Source: Pseudomonas sp. (lineage in GTDB: Bacteria > Pseudomonadota > Gammaproteobacteria > Pseudomonadales > Pseudomonadaceae). Taken from it: a DNA stretch of 6,286 nt. Where the stretch lies: contig JAPLSD010000133.1 in assembly GCA_026398835.1 (NCBI GenBank), positions 1-6,286 of the forward strand, given 5' to 3'. Position numbers and translations under genes: made by a program. This document shows, one piece after another, positions 1-5,924 of this stretch. Under the pieces are notes generated by a model that did no database searches, was not told the origin of the DNA, and was given only the letters and a program-made list of their open reading frames with translations. Numbering within the stretch: the stretch's first letter is position 1; each line of letters opens with the position of its first letter.

Positions 1-1
1 C

Positions 2-157
2 ATCGCCGGCTTCAGCCGTGACAGCAATGGTAATACCTGGGCAGTGGTGGCGATCCTCAACGACCCGAGACCTTTTGGCGCGTCTTCGGTGCTTGATCAG
101 GTACTGCTGGATCTGTATCGCCAGCCGAAAATGGCAGAGACTGCTTCGGTGCTTTAA
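2..157 (+). CDS. dacB: D-alanyl-D-alanine carboxypeptidase/endopeptidase (PBP4 type), C-terminal end only
   Basis: The frame is open from the window edge and ends at TAA 155-157, giving 51 residues from IAGFSRDSNGNTWAVVAIL to MAETASVL. The stretch 'AGFSRDSNGNTWAVVAILNDP' resembles the last strands of the penicillin-binding fold in peptidase family S13, where a conserved Gly-aromatic turn is followed by a hydrophobic strand and a final helix. Members of this family are periplasmic and cleave the terminal D-Ala or D-Ala-mDAP cross-links of peptidoglycan. The catalytic SxxK, SxN and KTG motifs lie upstream of the window and cannot be checked. Identification rests on this short tail plus synteny: as I remember PAO1, a dacB homologue sits next to rlmL-rmf-pyrD. 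The gene converges with the diguanylate cyclase, with 61 bases between the two stops. The symbol is probable rather than certain. Confidence 0.72.
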   Translation: MAGFSRDSNGNTWAVVAILNDPRPFGASSVLDQVLLDLYRQPKMAETASVL

Positions 158-165
158 CGCACCAA

Positions 166-199
166 TGATCGTTCCCACGCGGGAGCGTGGGAACGATCA
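166..199. repeat. Perfect intergenic palindrome (REP-like) between convergent stops
   Basis: The arms 166-180 (TGATCGTTCCCACGC) and 185-199 are exact reverse complements, 15 bp, with a 4-base GGGA loop. The GTTCCCACGC...GCGTGGGAAC core resembles a short palindrome dispersed between genes in fluorescent pseudomonads (recalled, not searched). The element starts 9 bases after the dacB stop and ends 19 bases from the cyclase stop. Neither strand has a T-run beyond the stem, so it is not a canonical rho-independent terminator, though such a stable hairpin could block 3' exonucleases or aid termination for both convergent genes. Confidence 0.75.
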
Positions 200-218
200 A
201 AGACTACTAAAATCAGAC

Positions 219-2612
219 CTACATCAACTCCGACTCAACCCGATCGCGCCCTGCCTGCTTCGCCACGTACACCCCCGAGTCAGCTCGCAGCAGCAACGCA
301 TCAGCCCCTTCACCGGCGCGCCAACTGGCAATCCCGAAGCTCGCAGTCACTACGCCCACCCCATCGATCGGTGACGTACGCAGCCCCTGCCACAGCTCCA
401 GCGCAAGGGTAAAAGCCTGCTGCCCATCGGTATCCGGGCAAAGCACCATGAACTCTTCGCCGCCCAAACGACAGAACACATCGGTACGACGCAGGCGAAG
501 GCCGATGCGCTCACAGACGCCTTGTAACACCCGATCGCCCGCGGCATGACCGTGCTGATCATTGATGCGTTTGAAGTGATCGATATCGAGCATGATCACC
601 GCCAACTCTCCGACGCTGCGCTCAACCCGGGCCATTTCGGATTTAAGGCGCTCCTGGAAATAACGCCGGTTGTGAATCCCGGTCAGGGAGTCGGTCACCG
701 AAAGCGCGCGCAGTTCCTCTTCAACCCGCTTCAGATCAGAGATATCCGAGATATAGCCGTGCCACAGCACCCCGCCGCCCGGCAATTCTTCCGGCGTCGC
801 CTCACCACGGACCCAACGCAGCCCGCGCTGCGGCAGTTGCACACGGTATTCCTCACGCCACGGGCTGAGCTTCTGGGCAGATGAACGAATCGAGGCGCGG
901 ACTCTCGACACATCTTGCGGATAGATTCGCTCGAAGATTGCCTCCGCGTTCAGCAGCAGCACATCCGGCTCCAGCTCGTAAATTTCACGAATGCCGTCAC
1001 TGGCATAGATGACACTGAACTTGCCGTCGGCCGCCATCTTGAATTGGTAAATACCGCCCGGCACATGGGCGCTGAGCTTTTTCAGCAGGCGATCCTGGGC
1101 TGCCAGCGCTTCGTGGACCCGTTTACGCTCGGTGATATCGATACAGATCGCCAGATGCCCGACCCAGAGCCCCTGCTCATCGAGCACCGGCGCCGCGAGC
1201 ATATTCACGGTCAGGTGGGTACCATCCTGACGCACCAGCGTCCACTCCCGAGCCTCATGCCCACCCTCTTCGCCACCCTCGACGAGCATCGCCTGGCACA
1301 TAGGGATCGGTTTGCCATAACGTCGGCTCAGCTCCTCCGCTCGCACCTGCAGCTCATTGGGCAGGTGCAGGTTTTCCAGCGTCATGTGCCCCAGCACATC
1401 GACACTTCGATAGCCGAGCATTTGCTCGGCGCCGGCATTGAAGGTGCTGATCACACCGCGCAAGTCCGTCGCGACAATTGCCACTTGAGTCGCCGCATTC
1501 AACACGCTGCGCAGTTGTCCGTGGGCGCCGCGCAGCTCCTGTTCGCGCAAGCGCAATTCACGGGTACGTTGCTCGACCAGCGCCAAGGCTCGTTGTCGCT
1601 GGCTGACCAGAACGTAGAGCAAGGCGCTGAGCAGCACGCTGAGCAGACTGCCCAACACCACCAGACTGATGACCGAAGAGTGATTGGCCTGCAGAAATAC
1701 CGCGCTGGGTCGGATATCCACCTGGTAATCGTGGTCCCCCAAGCGCAGTAAACGAGTCGCCGACAACTCACTTTGCGCCGCTAGGTTGTCCGACTCATAG
1801 AGCACTTCGTGGTTATTGTCGGTGGACAGATCGAGTATACGAACCGCGAGGTTGTCATGGCTCGCCTCAGGTAAACCGTCAGCCACCAGCTGACGGATGC
1901 TGATGACCGCCATGACGTAACCATAGTGTTCAGACGTTGGAGCAGCACCGGATATGCTGACCGGTGCGGCCAACAGCACGCCGCGGGCATACGCCGGCTC
2001 GACGCCGACCAGATCCATCGGTTGCGAGACCGCCAGCGAACCGTGAATACGGGCGCGCTCCAGCGTCGAGCGACGCAGGGGATCGACCAGCAAGTCGTAA
2101 CCCAACGGCGAGCCGAGAACACTTTGCGTTTGGCTGAATAACACCGGCACGTACTCATCGCGCTTGGCTGCCGGTTGCAATTGGCCCTTGGCATTCAATT
2201 CACGAATGGCAAAATCCGCCTCGCCTTGCGCCCGTACCTGGCGCTCGAACAACGAGCGTTCGGCCCCCATGACTCGCGGCGCCCAAACGTAAGCTTGAGT
2301 TCTGTGCAATAACGGCTTGGCGAAGCCATCAAAGTCCTGACGGGTCACCGAATCGGAGTTGGCAAAGAACCGTCGCAGGCTGTCGAGGCGCTGCTCCTGA
2401 TCTTCGAAAAGGTCTTCAACTCGGCTGTAACGCTCGCTGACCAACAGCAGAAAACGCTGACGCAATTGCTGCTGATACAGATTGACCGTTGCCCAGGCCA
2501 ACAACCCGGTCAGAATTGCGCCAGCGAGCAACACCAGTATCGCGACCAGCACGGTCGAAACATCTTCGCTGATGAATCCCAGAATTTTTGGGCGAACGGC
2601 ATGCAACGACAT
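219..2612 (-). CDS. Membrane-bound diguanylate cyclase with CHASE sensor and two PAS domains
   Basis: This 797-residue protein is predicted to make c-di-GMP from two GTP in response to a periplasmic ligand. An inner-membrane helix (about 19-42) precedes a periplasmic CHASE domain (about 65-250, with 'VTRQDF', 'WAPRV', 'ERSLFE' and 'SPLGYDLL'). A second helix (about 313-337) leads into a charged, probably coiled-coil linker (338-368), PAS1 (about 370-500, ending 'DITERK') and PAS2 (about 505-632, ending 'DISDLK'). The GGDEF domain (about 635-797) has metal-binding D676, substrate-contact N684 and D693, active-site GGEEF at 717-721, and the RxxD inhibitory I-site at 708-711, five residues upstream. 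It should therefore be active and product-inhibited. There is no EAL domain. PAS1 carries a Gly/Glu-rich insertion (444-453). The start at 2612 keeps the full first helix; its Shine-Dalgarno is weak (GAG, 8 bases before ATG), and the nearby ATG at 2625 is out of frame. The ligand is unknown. Confidence 0.93.
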   Translation of the reverse strand: MSLHAVRPKILGFISEDVSTVLVAILVLLAGAILTGLLAWATVNLYQQQLRQRFLLLVSERYSRVEDLFEDQEQRLDSLRRFFANSDSVTRQDFDGFAKPLLHRTQAYVWAPRVMGAERSLFERQVRAQGEADFAIRELNAKGQLQPAAKRDEYVPVLFSQTQSVLGSPLGYDLLVDPLRRSTLERARIHGSLAVSQPMDLVGVEPAYARGVLLAAPVSISGAAPTSEHYGYVMAVISIRQLVADGLPEASHDNLAVRILDLSTDNNHEVLYESDNLAAQSELSATRLLRLGDHDYQVDIRPSAVFLQANHSSVISLVVLGSLLSVLLSALLYVLVSQRQRALALVEQRTRELRLREQELRGAHGQLRSVLNAATQVAIVATDLRGVISTFNAGAEQMLGYRSVDVLGHMTLENLHLPNELQVRAEELSRRYGKPIPMCQAMLVEGGEEGGHEAREWTLVRQDGTHLTVNMLAAPVLDEQGLWVGHLAICIDITERKRVHEALAAQDRLLKKLSAHVPGGIYQFKMAADGKFSVIYASDGIREIYELEPDVLLLNAEAIFERIYPQDVSRVRASIRSSAQKLSPWREEYRVQLPQRGLRWVRGEATPEELPGGGVLWHGYISDISDLKRVEEELRALSVTDSLTGIHNRRYFQERLKSEMARVERSVGELAVIMLDIDHFKRINDQHGHAAGDRVLQGVCERIGLRLRRTDVFCRLGGEEFMVLCPDTDGQQAFTLALELWQGLRTSPIDGVGVVTASFGIASWRAGEGADALLLRADSGVYVAKQAGRDRVESELM

Positions 2613-2664
2613 AAGCAGAACTCATAACGCCAGCGAGCTTGGGCATCACATGGGCTTTGACTGA

Positions 2665-2693
2665 GTTATAGCTATTTGCCACTAATTTGACCA
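2665..2693 (-). promoter_or_regulatory. Candidate promoter of the diguanylate cyclase gene
   Basis: On the minus strand TGGTCA (2693-2688, 4 of 6 matches to the -35 consensus) is followed after 17 bases by TATAAC (2670-2665, 5 of 6 matches to -10). Transcription would start near 2658, leaving a leader of about 45 bases. The -10 is preceded by C (GCTATAAC), a feature favoured by RpoS polymerase, so stationary-phase expression is possible. The site lies between the rlmL terminator and the cyclase start, where a promoter is expected. It was found by eye. Confidence 0.4.
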
Positions 2694-2697
2694 GCGC

Positions 2698-2732
2698 AAA
2701 AAGAACCAAGAGCCTTTAAAAATCAAGGCTCT
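2698..2732 (-). terminator. Rho-independent terminator of rlmL
   Basis: On the minus strand AGAGCCTT (2732-2725) pairs perfectly with AAGGCTCT (2716-2709) around an 8-base loop. The stem is followed by TGGTTCTTTTT, ending in five T at 2702-2698. It begins 18 bases after the rlmL stop, so rlmL appears monocistronic and is separated from the downstream cyclase. The T-tract is interrupted by GG and C, so some read-through into the cyclase gene is possible. Confidence 0.7.
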
Positions 2733-2749
2733 GTGGATCCAATCGGCTT

Positions 2750-5023
2750 TTAGCGGGCAGTGATTTTCCAGGCACGGTGGATCTTGCCGTTACGGGCAAA
2801 ATCCGGATCGATAGTTTGTGCGGTGATTTCCTCGACGGCATACCGCGTGGTGAGGTTCTCTTCCAACTGGAACTTGCGGAAGTTGTTGGAGAAGTACAAC
2901 ACACCGCCAGGAGCAAGACGCGCCATCGCCAAATCGATCAATTGCACCTGGTCGCGCTGCACGTCGAAGATCCCTTCCATGCGCTTGGAGTTGGAGAACG
3001 TCGGCGGGTCAATGAAGATCAGGTCGAACTCGTCGCGGCAAGCATCCAGCCAGGCCATTACGTCGCCCTGCTCCAGACGGTTCTTGTCGGAGAAGCCGTT
3101 CAGCGACAGGTTGCGCCGCGCCCAATCCAGATAGGTTTTCGACAAATCGACGCTGGTGGTACTGCGCGCGCCACCCTTGGCAGCGTGCACACTGGCGGTC
3201 GCGGTGTAGCAGTACAGATTGAGGAAACGCTTGCCGGCGGCCTCTTTCTGGATCCGCAGGCGCATCGGCCGGTGATCGAGGAACAGCCCGGTGTCGAGGT
3301 AGTCGGTCAGATTGACCAGCAGTTTCACGCCGCCTTCATTGACCTCGGTGAACTTGCCCTGGGCGCTCTGGCGCTCGTACTGCTTGGTTCCGCTCTGGCG
3401 CTCGCGGCGTTTGACGACCACGCGGCTCTTATCAATGTTCAAGGCCTGCGGAATGGCCGCCAGGGCATCGAACATACGCGCCGAGGCTTTTTCCGGATCG
3501 ATGGACTTCGGTGCGGCGTATTCCTGAACGTGCACCCAATCGCTGTACAGATCGATGGCCATCGAGTATTCGGGCATATCGGCATCATAGACGCGGTAGC
3601 ACTCGACGCCTTCACGCTTGGCCCATTTACCCAGCAACTTGAGGTTTTTTTGCAGACGGTTGGCGAACATCTGCCCGCCCTCGCTCAGACGTGCCTGCTC
3701 GACGACGACCGGTGCGGGTTTGATCGGGTTGCCGTTCTTGTTGTACTTCTCGTACTTGCCCGGGGCCTCGATGTTGTCCGCGACTTCTACGATCGCGGCT
3801 TGCTCGCGCTCGATCTGGCGCTGCTCCGGGGTGCGACGCTCGCCAGTGACGAACTGGTCCGGGGTTACTTTGATCAGCAGCAATTTGCACGGCAAGGCGC
3901 CGTTCCAGAACGAATACTGCTTGTGACTGCGGATGCCCATGCGCTTGCCCAGATCCGGTGCGCCGGTAAACACCGCCGCTTCCCAGTTCAGGCACGCCTG
4001 ACGCAGACGTTCGCCGAGGTTCTGGTAGAGATAGAGCAAGCTTGCCTCATCACCCAGACGTTCGCCGTATGGAGGGTTGCAGATCACCAGGCCTTTCTGG
4101 TTCTGGTCCGGACGCGGCTCAAAAGTCGCGACTTCGCCCTGATAGACCTTGATCCAGTCGCTCAGGCCGGCACGTTCGATGTTGTTACGGCCCGGCTGAA
4201 TCAGGCGCGGGTCGGCTTCGTAACCACGAATCCACAGCGGTGGCTTGGCCAGACCGGCGGCGGAACGTGCAGTGGCTTCTTCGTGGAGTTTTTTCCACAG
4301 CGCCGGTACATGGCCGAGCCAGGCAGTGAAGCCCCACTGCTCGCGTCGCAGGTTCGGTGCCATGTCGGCGGCGATCATCGCCGCTTCCACCAGGAAGGTG
4401 CCCACACCGCACATCGGGTCAGCCAGTGCGCCGCCGTCGGCGGCAATGCGCGGCCAACCGGCACGAATCAGAATCGCCGCCGCGAGGTTTTCCTTCAGCG
4501 GCGCCGCACCTTGCTGCAGACGGTAGCCGCGCTGGTGCAGGCTGTGGCCGGACAGGTCGAGGGACAGAATCGCTTCGCCACGGTCCAGACGCAGGTGAAT
4601 GCGCAAGTCCGGATTGATTTTGTCGATCGATGGACGCTCGCCCGACGGGGTACGCAACTTGTCGACAATCGCATCTTTGACCTTCAAGGCGCCGAAATGA
4701 GTGTTGTCGATGCCCGAACCGTGACCGCTGAACTCCACGGCCAGGGTGCCGTCGTTGAGCATGTGGTCCTGCCACTCGACATCCAGCACGCCGTGGTAGA
4801 GATCTTCGGCGTCCTTCATTGGGAAGCGTTTGAGGACCAACAGCACACGGTTGGCCAGTCGCGACCACAGGCACAGGCGATAAGCCGTCTCCATGTCAGC
4901 CACGCCGCGCACGGCCGAGGTGTGCTCGCGCGCTTCCTCAAGGCCAAGCCCGATGGCTTCCTCGATCAGCAGGCCTTCGAGACCTTTAGGGCAAGTGAGG
5001 AAGAGTTCGTAACGATCCGACAT
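2750..5023 (-). CDS. rlmL: Bifunctional 23S rRNA methyltransferase RlmKL (m2G2445 / m7G2069)
   Basis: This 757-residue cytoplasmic enzyme methylates 23S rRNA during 50S assembly, close to the peptidyl-transferase region. The N-terminal half has a THUMP RNA-binding domain (about 45-157) and the RlmL catalytic domain. The latter has SAM motif 'DPMCGVGTFLVEAA' at 202-215 and 'NPPYGERLG' at 316-324, the NPPY signature of guanine-N2 methyltransferases. A linker with basic and asparagine-rich parts (about 390-450) joins the RlmK half, with SAM motif I 'FLNLYCYTATASVHAAKGGA' at 600-619 and 'DPPTFSNSK' at 672-680. The protein is somewhat longer than the E. coli homologue (about 700 residues), mainly in the linker and loops, and I see no frameshift. 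The start at 5023 gives the conserved 'MSDRYELFLTCPKGLE'; its Shine-Dalgarno is weak (TGGAATTCCC then ATG). The gene is divergent from rmf, another ribosome-acting gene. The assignment is secure. Confidence 0.97.
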   Translation of the reverse strand: MSDRYELFLTCPKGLEGLLIEEAIGLGLEEAREHTSAVRGVADMETAYRLCLWSRLANRVLLVLKRFPMKDAEDLYHGVLDVEWQDHMLNDGTLAVEFSGHGSGIDNTHFGALKVKDAIVDKLRTPSGERPSIDKINPDLRIHLRLDRGEAILSLDLSGHSLHQRGYRLQQGAAPLKENLAAAILIRAGWPRIAADGGALADPMCGVGTFLVEAAMIAADMAPNLRREQWGFTAWLGHVPALWKKLHEEATARSAAGLAKPPLWIRGYEADPRLIQPGRNNIERAGLSDWIKVYQGEVATFEPRPDQNQKGLVICNPPYGERLGDEASLLYLYQNLGERLRQACLNWEAAVFTGAPDLGKRMGIRSHKQYSFWNGALPCKLLLIKVTPDQFVTGERRTPEQRQIEREQAAIVEVADNIEAPGKYEKYNKNGNPIKPAPVVVEQARLSEGGQMFANRLQKNLKLLGKWAKREGVECYRVYDADMPEYSMAIDLYSDWVHVQEYAAPKSIDPEKASARMFDALAAIPQALNIDKSRVVVKRRERQSGTKQYERQSAQGKFTEVNEGGVKLLVNLTDYLDTGLFLDHRPMRLRIQKEAAGKRFLNLYCYTATASVHAAKGGARSTTSVDLSKTYLDWARRNLSLNGFSDKNRLEQGDVMAWLDACRDEFDLIFIDPPTFSNSKRMEGIFDVQRDQVQLIDLAMARLAPGGVLYFSNNFRKFQLEENLTTRYAVEEITAQTIDPDFARNGKIHRAWKITAR

Positions 5024-5054
5024 GGGAATTCCAGGGCCTTTAAGCAGTAGTGAA

Positions 5055-5130
5055 CGGACAACGCATTGTCCGCTCGGTTTTCAATCAAGCGCTTTTCTTG
5101 AAGAGCGCTCGCGTGGCACGAAGGTGTGCC
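5055..5130 (-). promoter_or_regulatory. Three tandem hairpins in the presumed rlmL 5' leader
   Basis: Three adjacent stem-loops lie 32 to 107 bases upstream of the rlmL start. CGGACAA/TTGTCCG at 5055-5061 and 5066-5072 is 7 bp, perfect, with a 4-base loop. AGCGCTTTT/AAGAGCGCT at 5088-5096 and 5101-5109 is 9 bp with one G-U and a 4-base loop. GGCAC/GTGCC at 5115-5119 and 5126-5130 is 5 bp with a 6-base loop. None is followed by a T-run on the minus strand. If rlmL transcription starts upstream of 5130 they would form a structured leader, but the start site is unknown. Confidence 0.4.
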
Positions 5131-5322
5131 GTCCCACCCCGGCTGCTCAGCCAACCAAGAGGTTAAATGAGCTTAGATGCAGGGGCAGATAAAAAATTCG
5201 GTGCAACAAAATGTCATATCTCGACCCTTCGTCGAAAAATACCCGACGACAACAGGTCGACATTGCCGCTAAAGAATAAACCTCATCTTCTAGTCGGAGG
5301 CTGATCATAGCGGGCTTTGCTC

Positions 5323-5345
5323 AAAAAACGGGTCACGAAACCCGT
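5323..5345 (-). terminator. Terminator-like hairpin on the minus strand with no gene in front of it
   Basis: Read on the minus strand, ACGGGT (5345-5340), loop TTCGTG and ACCCGT (5333-5328) form a perfect 6-bp stem whose last base begins a run of six T (5328-5323). That is the layout of an intrinsic terminator. On the plus strand the stem is followed by CTTACTT, so it would not work there. No minus-strand gene lies between it and the pyrD stop at 5968. It may end pyrD read-through or an unannotated antisense RNA. The stem is short, so confidence is moderate. Confidence 0.45.
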
Positions 5346-5358
5346 CTTACTTATGGCC

Positions 5359-5388
5359 TTAACACCATTATCGTTACGTCCTTATGAC
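5359..5388 (+). promoter_or_regulatory. Candidate rmf promoter
   Basis: TTAACA (5359-5364, 5 of 6 matches to the -35 consensus) is followed after 18 bases by TATGAC (5383-5388, 4 of 6 matches to -10). Transcription would begin near 5394-5396, giving a leader of about 170 bases that starts just before the anti-Shine-Dalgarno arm at 5399. That coincidence supports the call, but the spacer is one base longer than ideal and the -10 is imperfect. In other bacteria rmf is induced by slow growth and ppGpp; I see no clear operator here. Confidence 0.35.
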
Positions 5389-5394
5389 AAAACG

Positions 5395-5567
5395 ATCATT
5401 CCCTCGATGTGACGCATTGGTTAGAACTCAATACAGGTTGTCGCCGCAATGACGTCAACACCTTGGCTCGCGACGCCGGCAGCGAGCCACCAACGGCAGA
5501 GACTTTCTGCCCGGCCTCGATTGAGGTCGACAGGACATTACACAGTCAACATTGAGGGAAACACCCT
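5395..5567 (+). ncRNA. Structured 5' leader of rmf, candidate cis-regulatory RNA
   Basis: A long-range helix joins 5399-5410 to 5549-5560 (12 bp, one G-U at 5406/5553). After one bulged base (5548), 5411-5413 pair with 5545-5547. The 3' arm contains the whole rmf Shine-Dalgarno. Inside are several local stems: ATTG/CAAT at 5416-5419 and 5429-5432; AGG-TTG paired with CAA-CCT at 5435-5440 and 5456-5463 (2-base bulge); TGGCTCGC/GCGAGCCA at 5464-5471 and 5482-5489; GGCAGA/TCTGCC at 5495-5500 and 5506-5511; CCTC/GAGG at 5515-5518 and 5523-5526. The whole has the form of a closed multi-branch RNA. A conserved 'rmf motif' RNA upstream of Pseudomonas rmf genes has been reported from comparative genomics; I cannot align to it here, so identity with it is inferred from location. 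The 5' end depends on the promoter call. Confidence 0.5.
5554..5559 (+). promoter_or_regulatory. rmf Shine-Dalgarno sequence
   Basis: GAGGGA lies 8 bases before the ATG at 5568, a strong match to the 16S rRNA 3' end at good spacing. It fixes the rmf start. It also lies entirely within the 3' arm of the predicted long-range helix, so its access may be controlled by folding of the leader. Confidence 0.85.
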
Positions 5568-5783
5568 ATGAGAAGACTTAAGCGTGATCCGTTGGAAAGA
5601 GCATTTTTACGCGGATATCAATATGGCGTTGGTGGAAAATCCCGTGAGCTTTGCCCATTTACTCTACCGTCAGTACGTCAAGCCTGGATCAATGGCTGGC
5701 GAGAAGGACGAGGCGACAACTGGGACGGTATGACCGGCACTGCGGGGATCCACAGACTCAACGAACTTCACGCCGTCGGCTAA
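5568..5783 (+). CDS. rmf: Ribosome modulation factor (RMF)
   Basis: This small basic protein of 71 residues binds the 30S subunit near the 3' end of 16S rRNA and drives pairing of 70S ribosomes into inactive 90S/100S dimers in stationary phase. Residues 1-50 follow the family pattern closely: 'RDPLERAFLRGYQYGVGGKS' (6-25), 'CP' (29-30) and 'AWINGWREGRGD' (39-50), comparable to E. coli 'RDRLERAHQRGYQAGIAGRS' and 'GGWREA'. The E. coli protein is 55 residues, so this one carries a longer C-terminal tail (51-71, 'NWDGMTGTAGIHRLNELHA'), which I believe is usual in Pseudomonas. The strong Shine-Dalgarno fixes the start. The gene is a single transcription unit: rlmL lies divergent upstream, and its own terminator follows 85 bases after the stop. 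Regulation may act on translation through the folded leader. Confidence 0.96.
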   Translation: MRRLKRDPLERAFLRGYQYGVGGKSRELCPFTLPSVRQAWINGWREGRGDNWDGMTGTAGIHRLNELHAVG

Positions 5784-5868
5784 ACAGGGCACACATTCCG
5801 ACACCAAAACCTGATTACGCAACGACTTAACCACGCACGTCCCATCCGGACGGCGGGCTTCGGCCCAG

Positions 5869-5893
5869 GGGCTCCCTCGAGGAGCCCTTTTTT
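5869..5893 (+). terminator. Rho-independent terminator of rmf
   Basis: GGGCTCC (5869-5875) pairs perfectly with GGAGCCC (5881-5887) around a 5-base loop and is followed directly by six T (5888-5893). A smaller GGGC-TTCG-GCCC stem-loop precedes it at 5855-5866. The minus-strand side has no T-run, so it should not stop transcription arriving from pyrD. Confidence 0.9.
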
Positions 5894-5924
5894 ATGCGTA
5901 CTTTCTCAATACCGAACACAAACC

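Larger units (their letters stand above)
5024..5394. other. rlmL-rmf divergent intergenic region: hairpins and AT-rich promoter zone, no gene seen
   Basis: No convincing coding frame was found here. The part next to rlmL (5055-5130) holds three compact hairpins, listed separately. The block 5160-5280 is AT-rich relative to its surroundings and is the likely place for divergent promoters, but I found no minus-strand -35/-10 pair good enough to name for rlmL. A further 6-bp hairpin, TCGTCG/CGACGA at 5229-5234 and 5244-5249, encloses an A-rich loop. A minus-strand terminator-like element lies at 5323-5345, followed by a plus-strand promoter candidate at 5359-5388. Confidence 0.6.

Noticed and set aside
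18..374. A 118-codon plus-strand frame at the start of the window.
   Set aside because: It overlaps dacB out of frame, runs through the palindrome and then opposite the end of the cyclase gene. The Arg/Cys-rich translation shows no family resemblance.
915..1751. A 278-codon open frame on the plus strand opposite the cyclase.
   Set aside because: It is also in phase with the real codons, so codon bias explains it. The translation is rich in Gln and His with no domain, as expected of an antisense shadow.
2777..5050. A 757-codon open frame on the plus strand opposite rlmL, the same length as the real gene.
   Set aside because: Its codons are exactly in phase with the rlmL codons. Such a frame stays open when the real gene avoids TTA, CTA and TCA, which are rare in GC-rich Pseudomonas genes. 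The translation has no recognisable domain, RlmL motifs are clear on the other strand, and the equal length is a coincidence.
5055..5072. The CGGACAA/TTGTCCG hairpin as a plus-strand terminator.
   Set aside because: The sequence after it (CTCGGTTTTC) has only four T after a gap, and no plus-strand gene ends upstream of it; the neighbouring gene is rlmL on the minus strand.
4966..5154. A 62-codon minus-strand frame spanning the rlmL start and its leader.
   Set aside because: It overlaps the start of rlmL in another frame, has no good ribosome-binding site, and runs through the three hairpins. No support for a leader peptide was seen.
5160..5220. A minus-strand promoter for rlmL (ATGACA or TTGCAC with TTATCT/TATCTG).
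   Set aside because: The candidate hexamers give spacers of about 9 or 19-20 bases or poor matches, so no pair is convincing even though the region is AT-rich.
5555..5559. AGGGA overlapping the rmf Shine-Dalgarno as an RsmA/CsrA (ANGGA) site.
   Set aside because: The five-base motif is common in ribosome-binding sites, and here it does not sit in a hairpin loop, where RsmA sites normally lie. No second strong site was found nearby.
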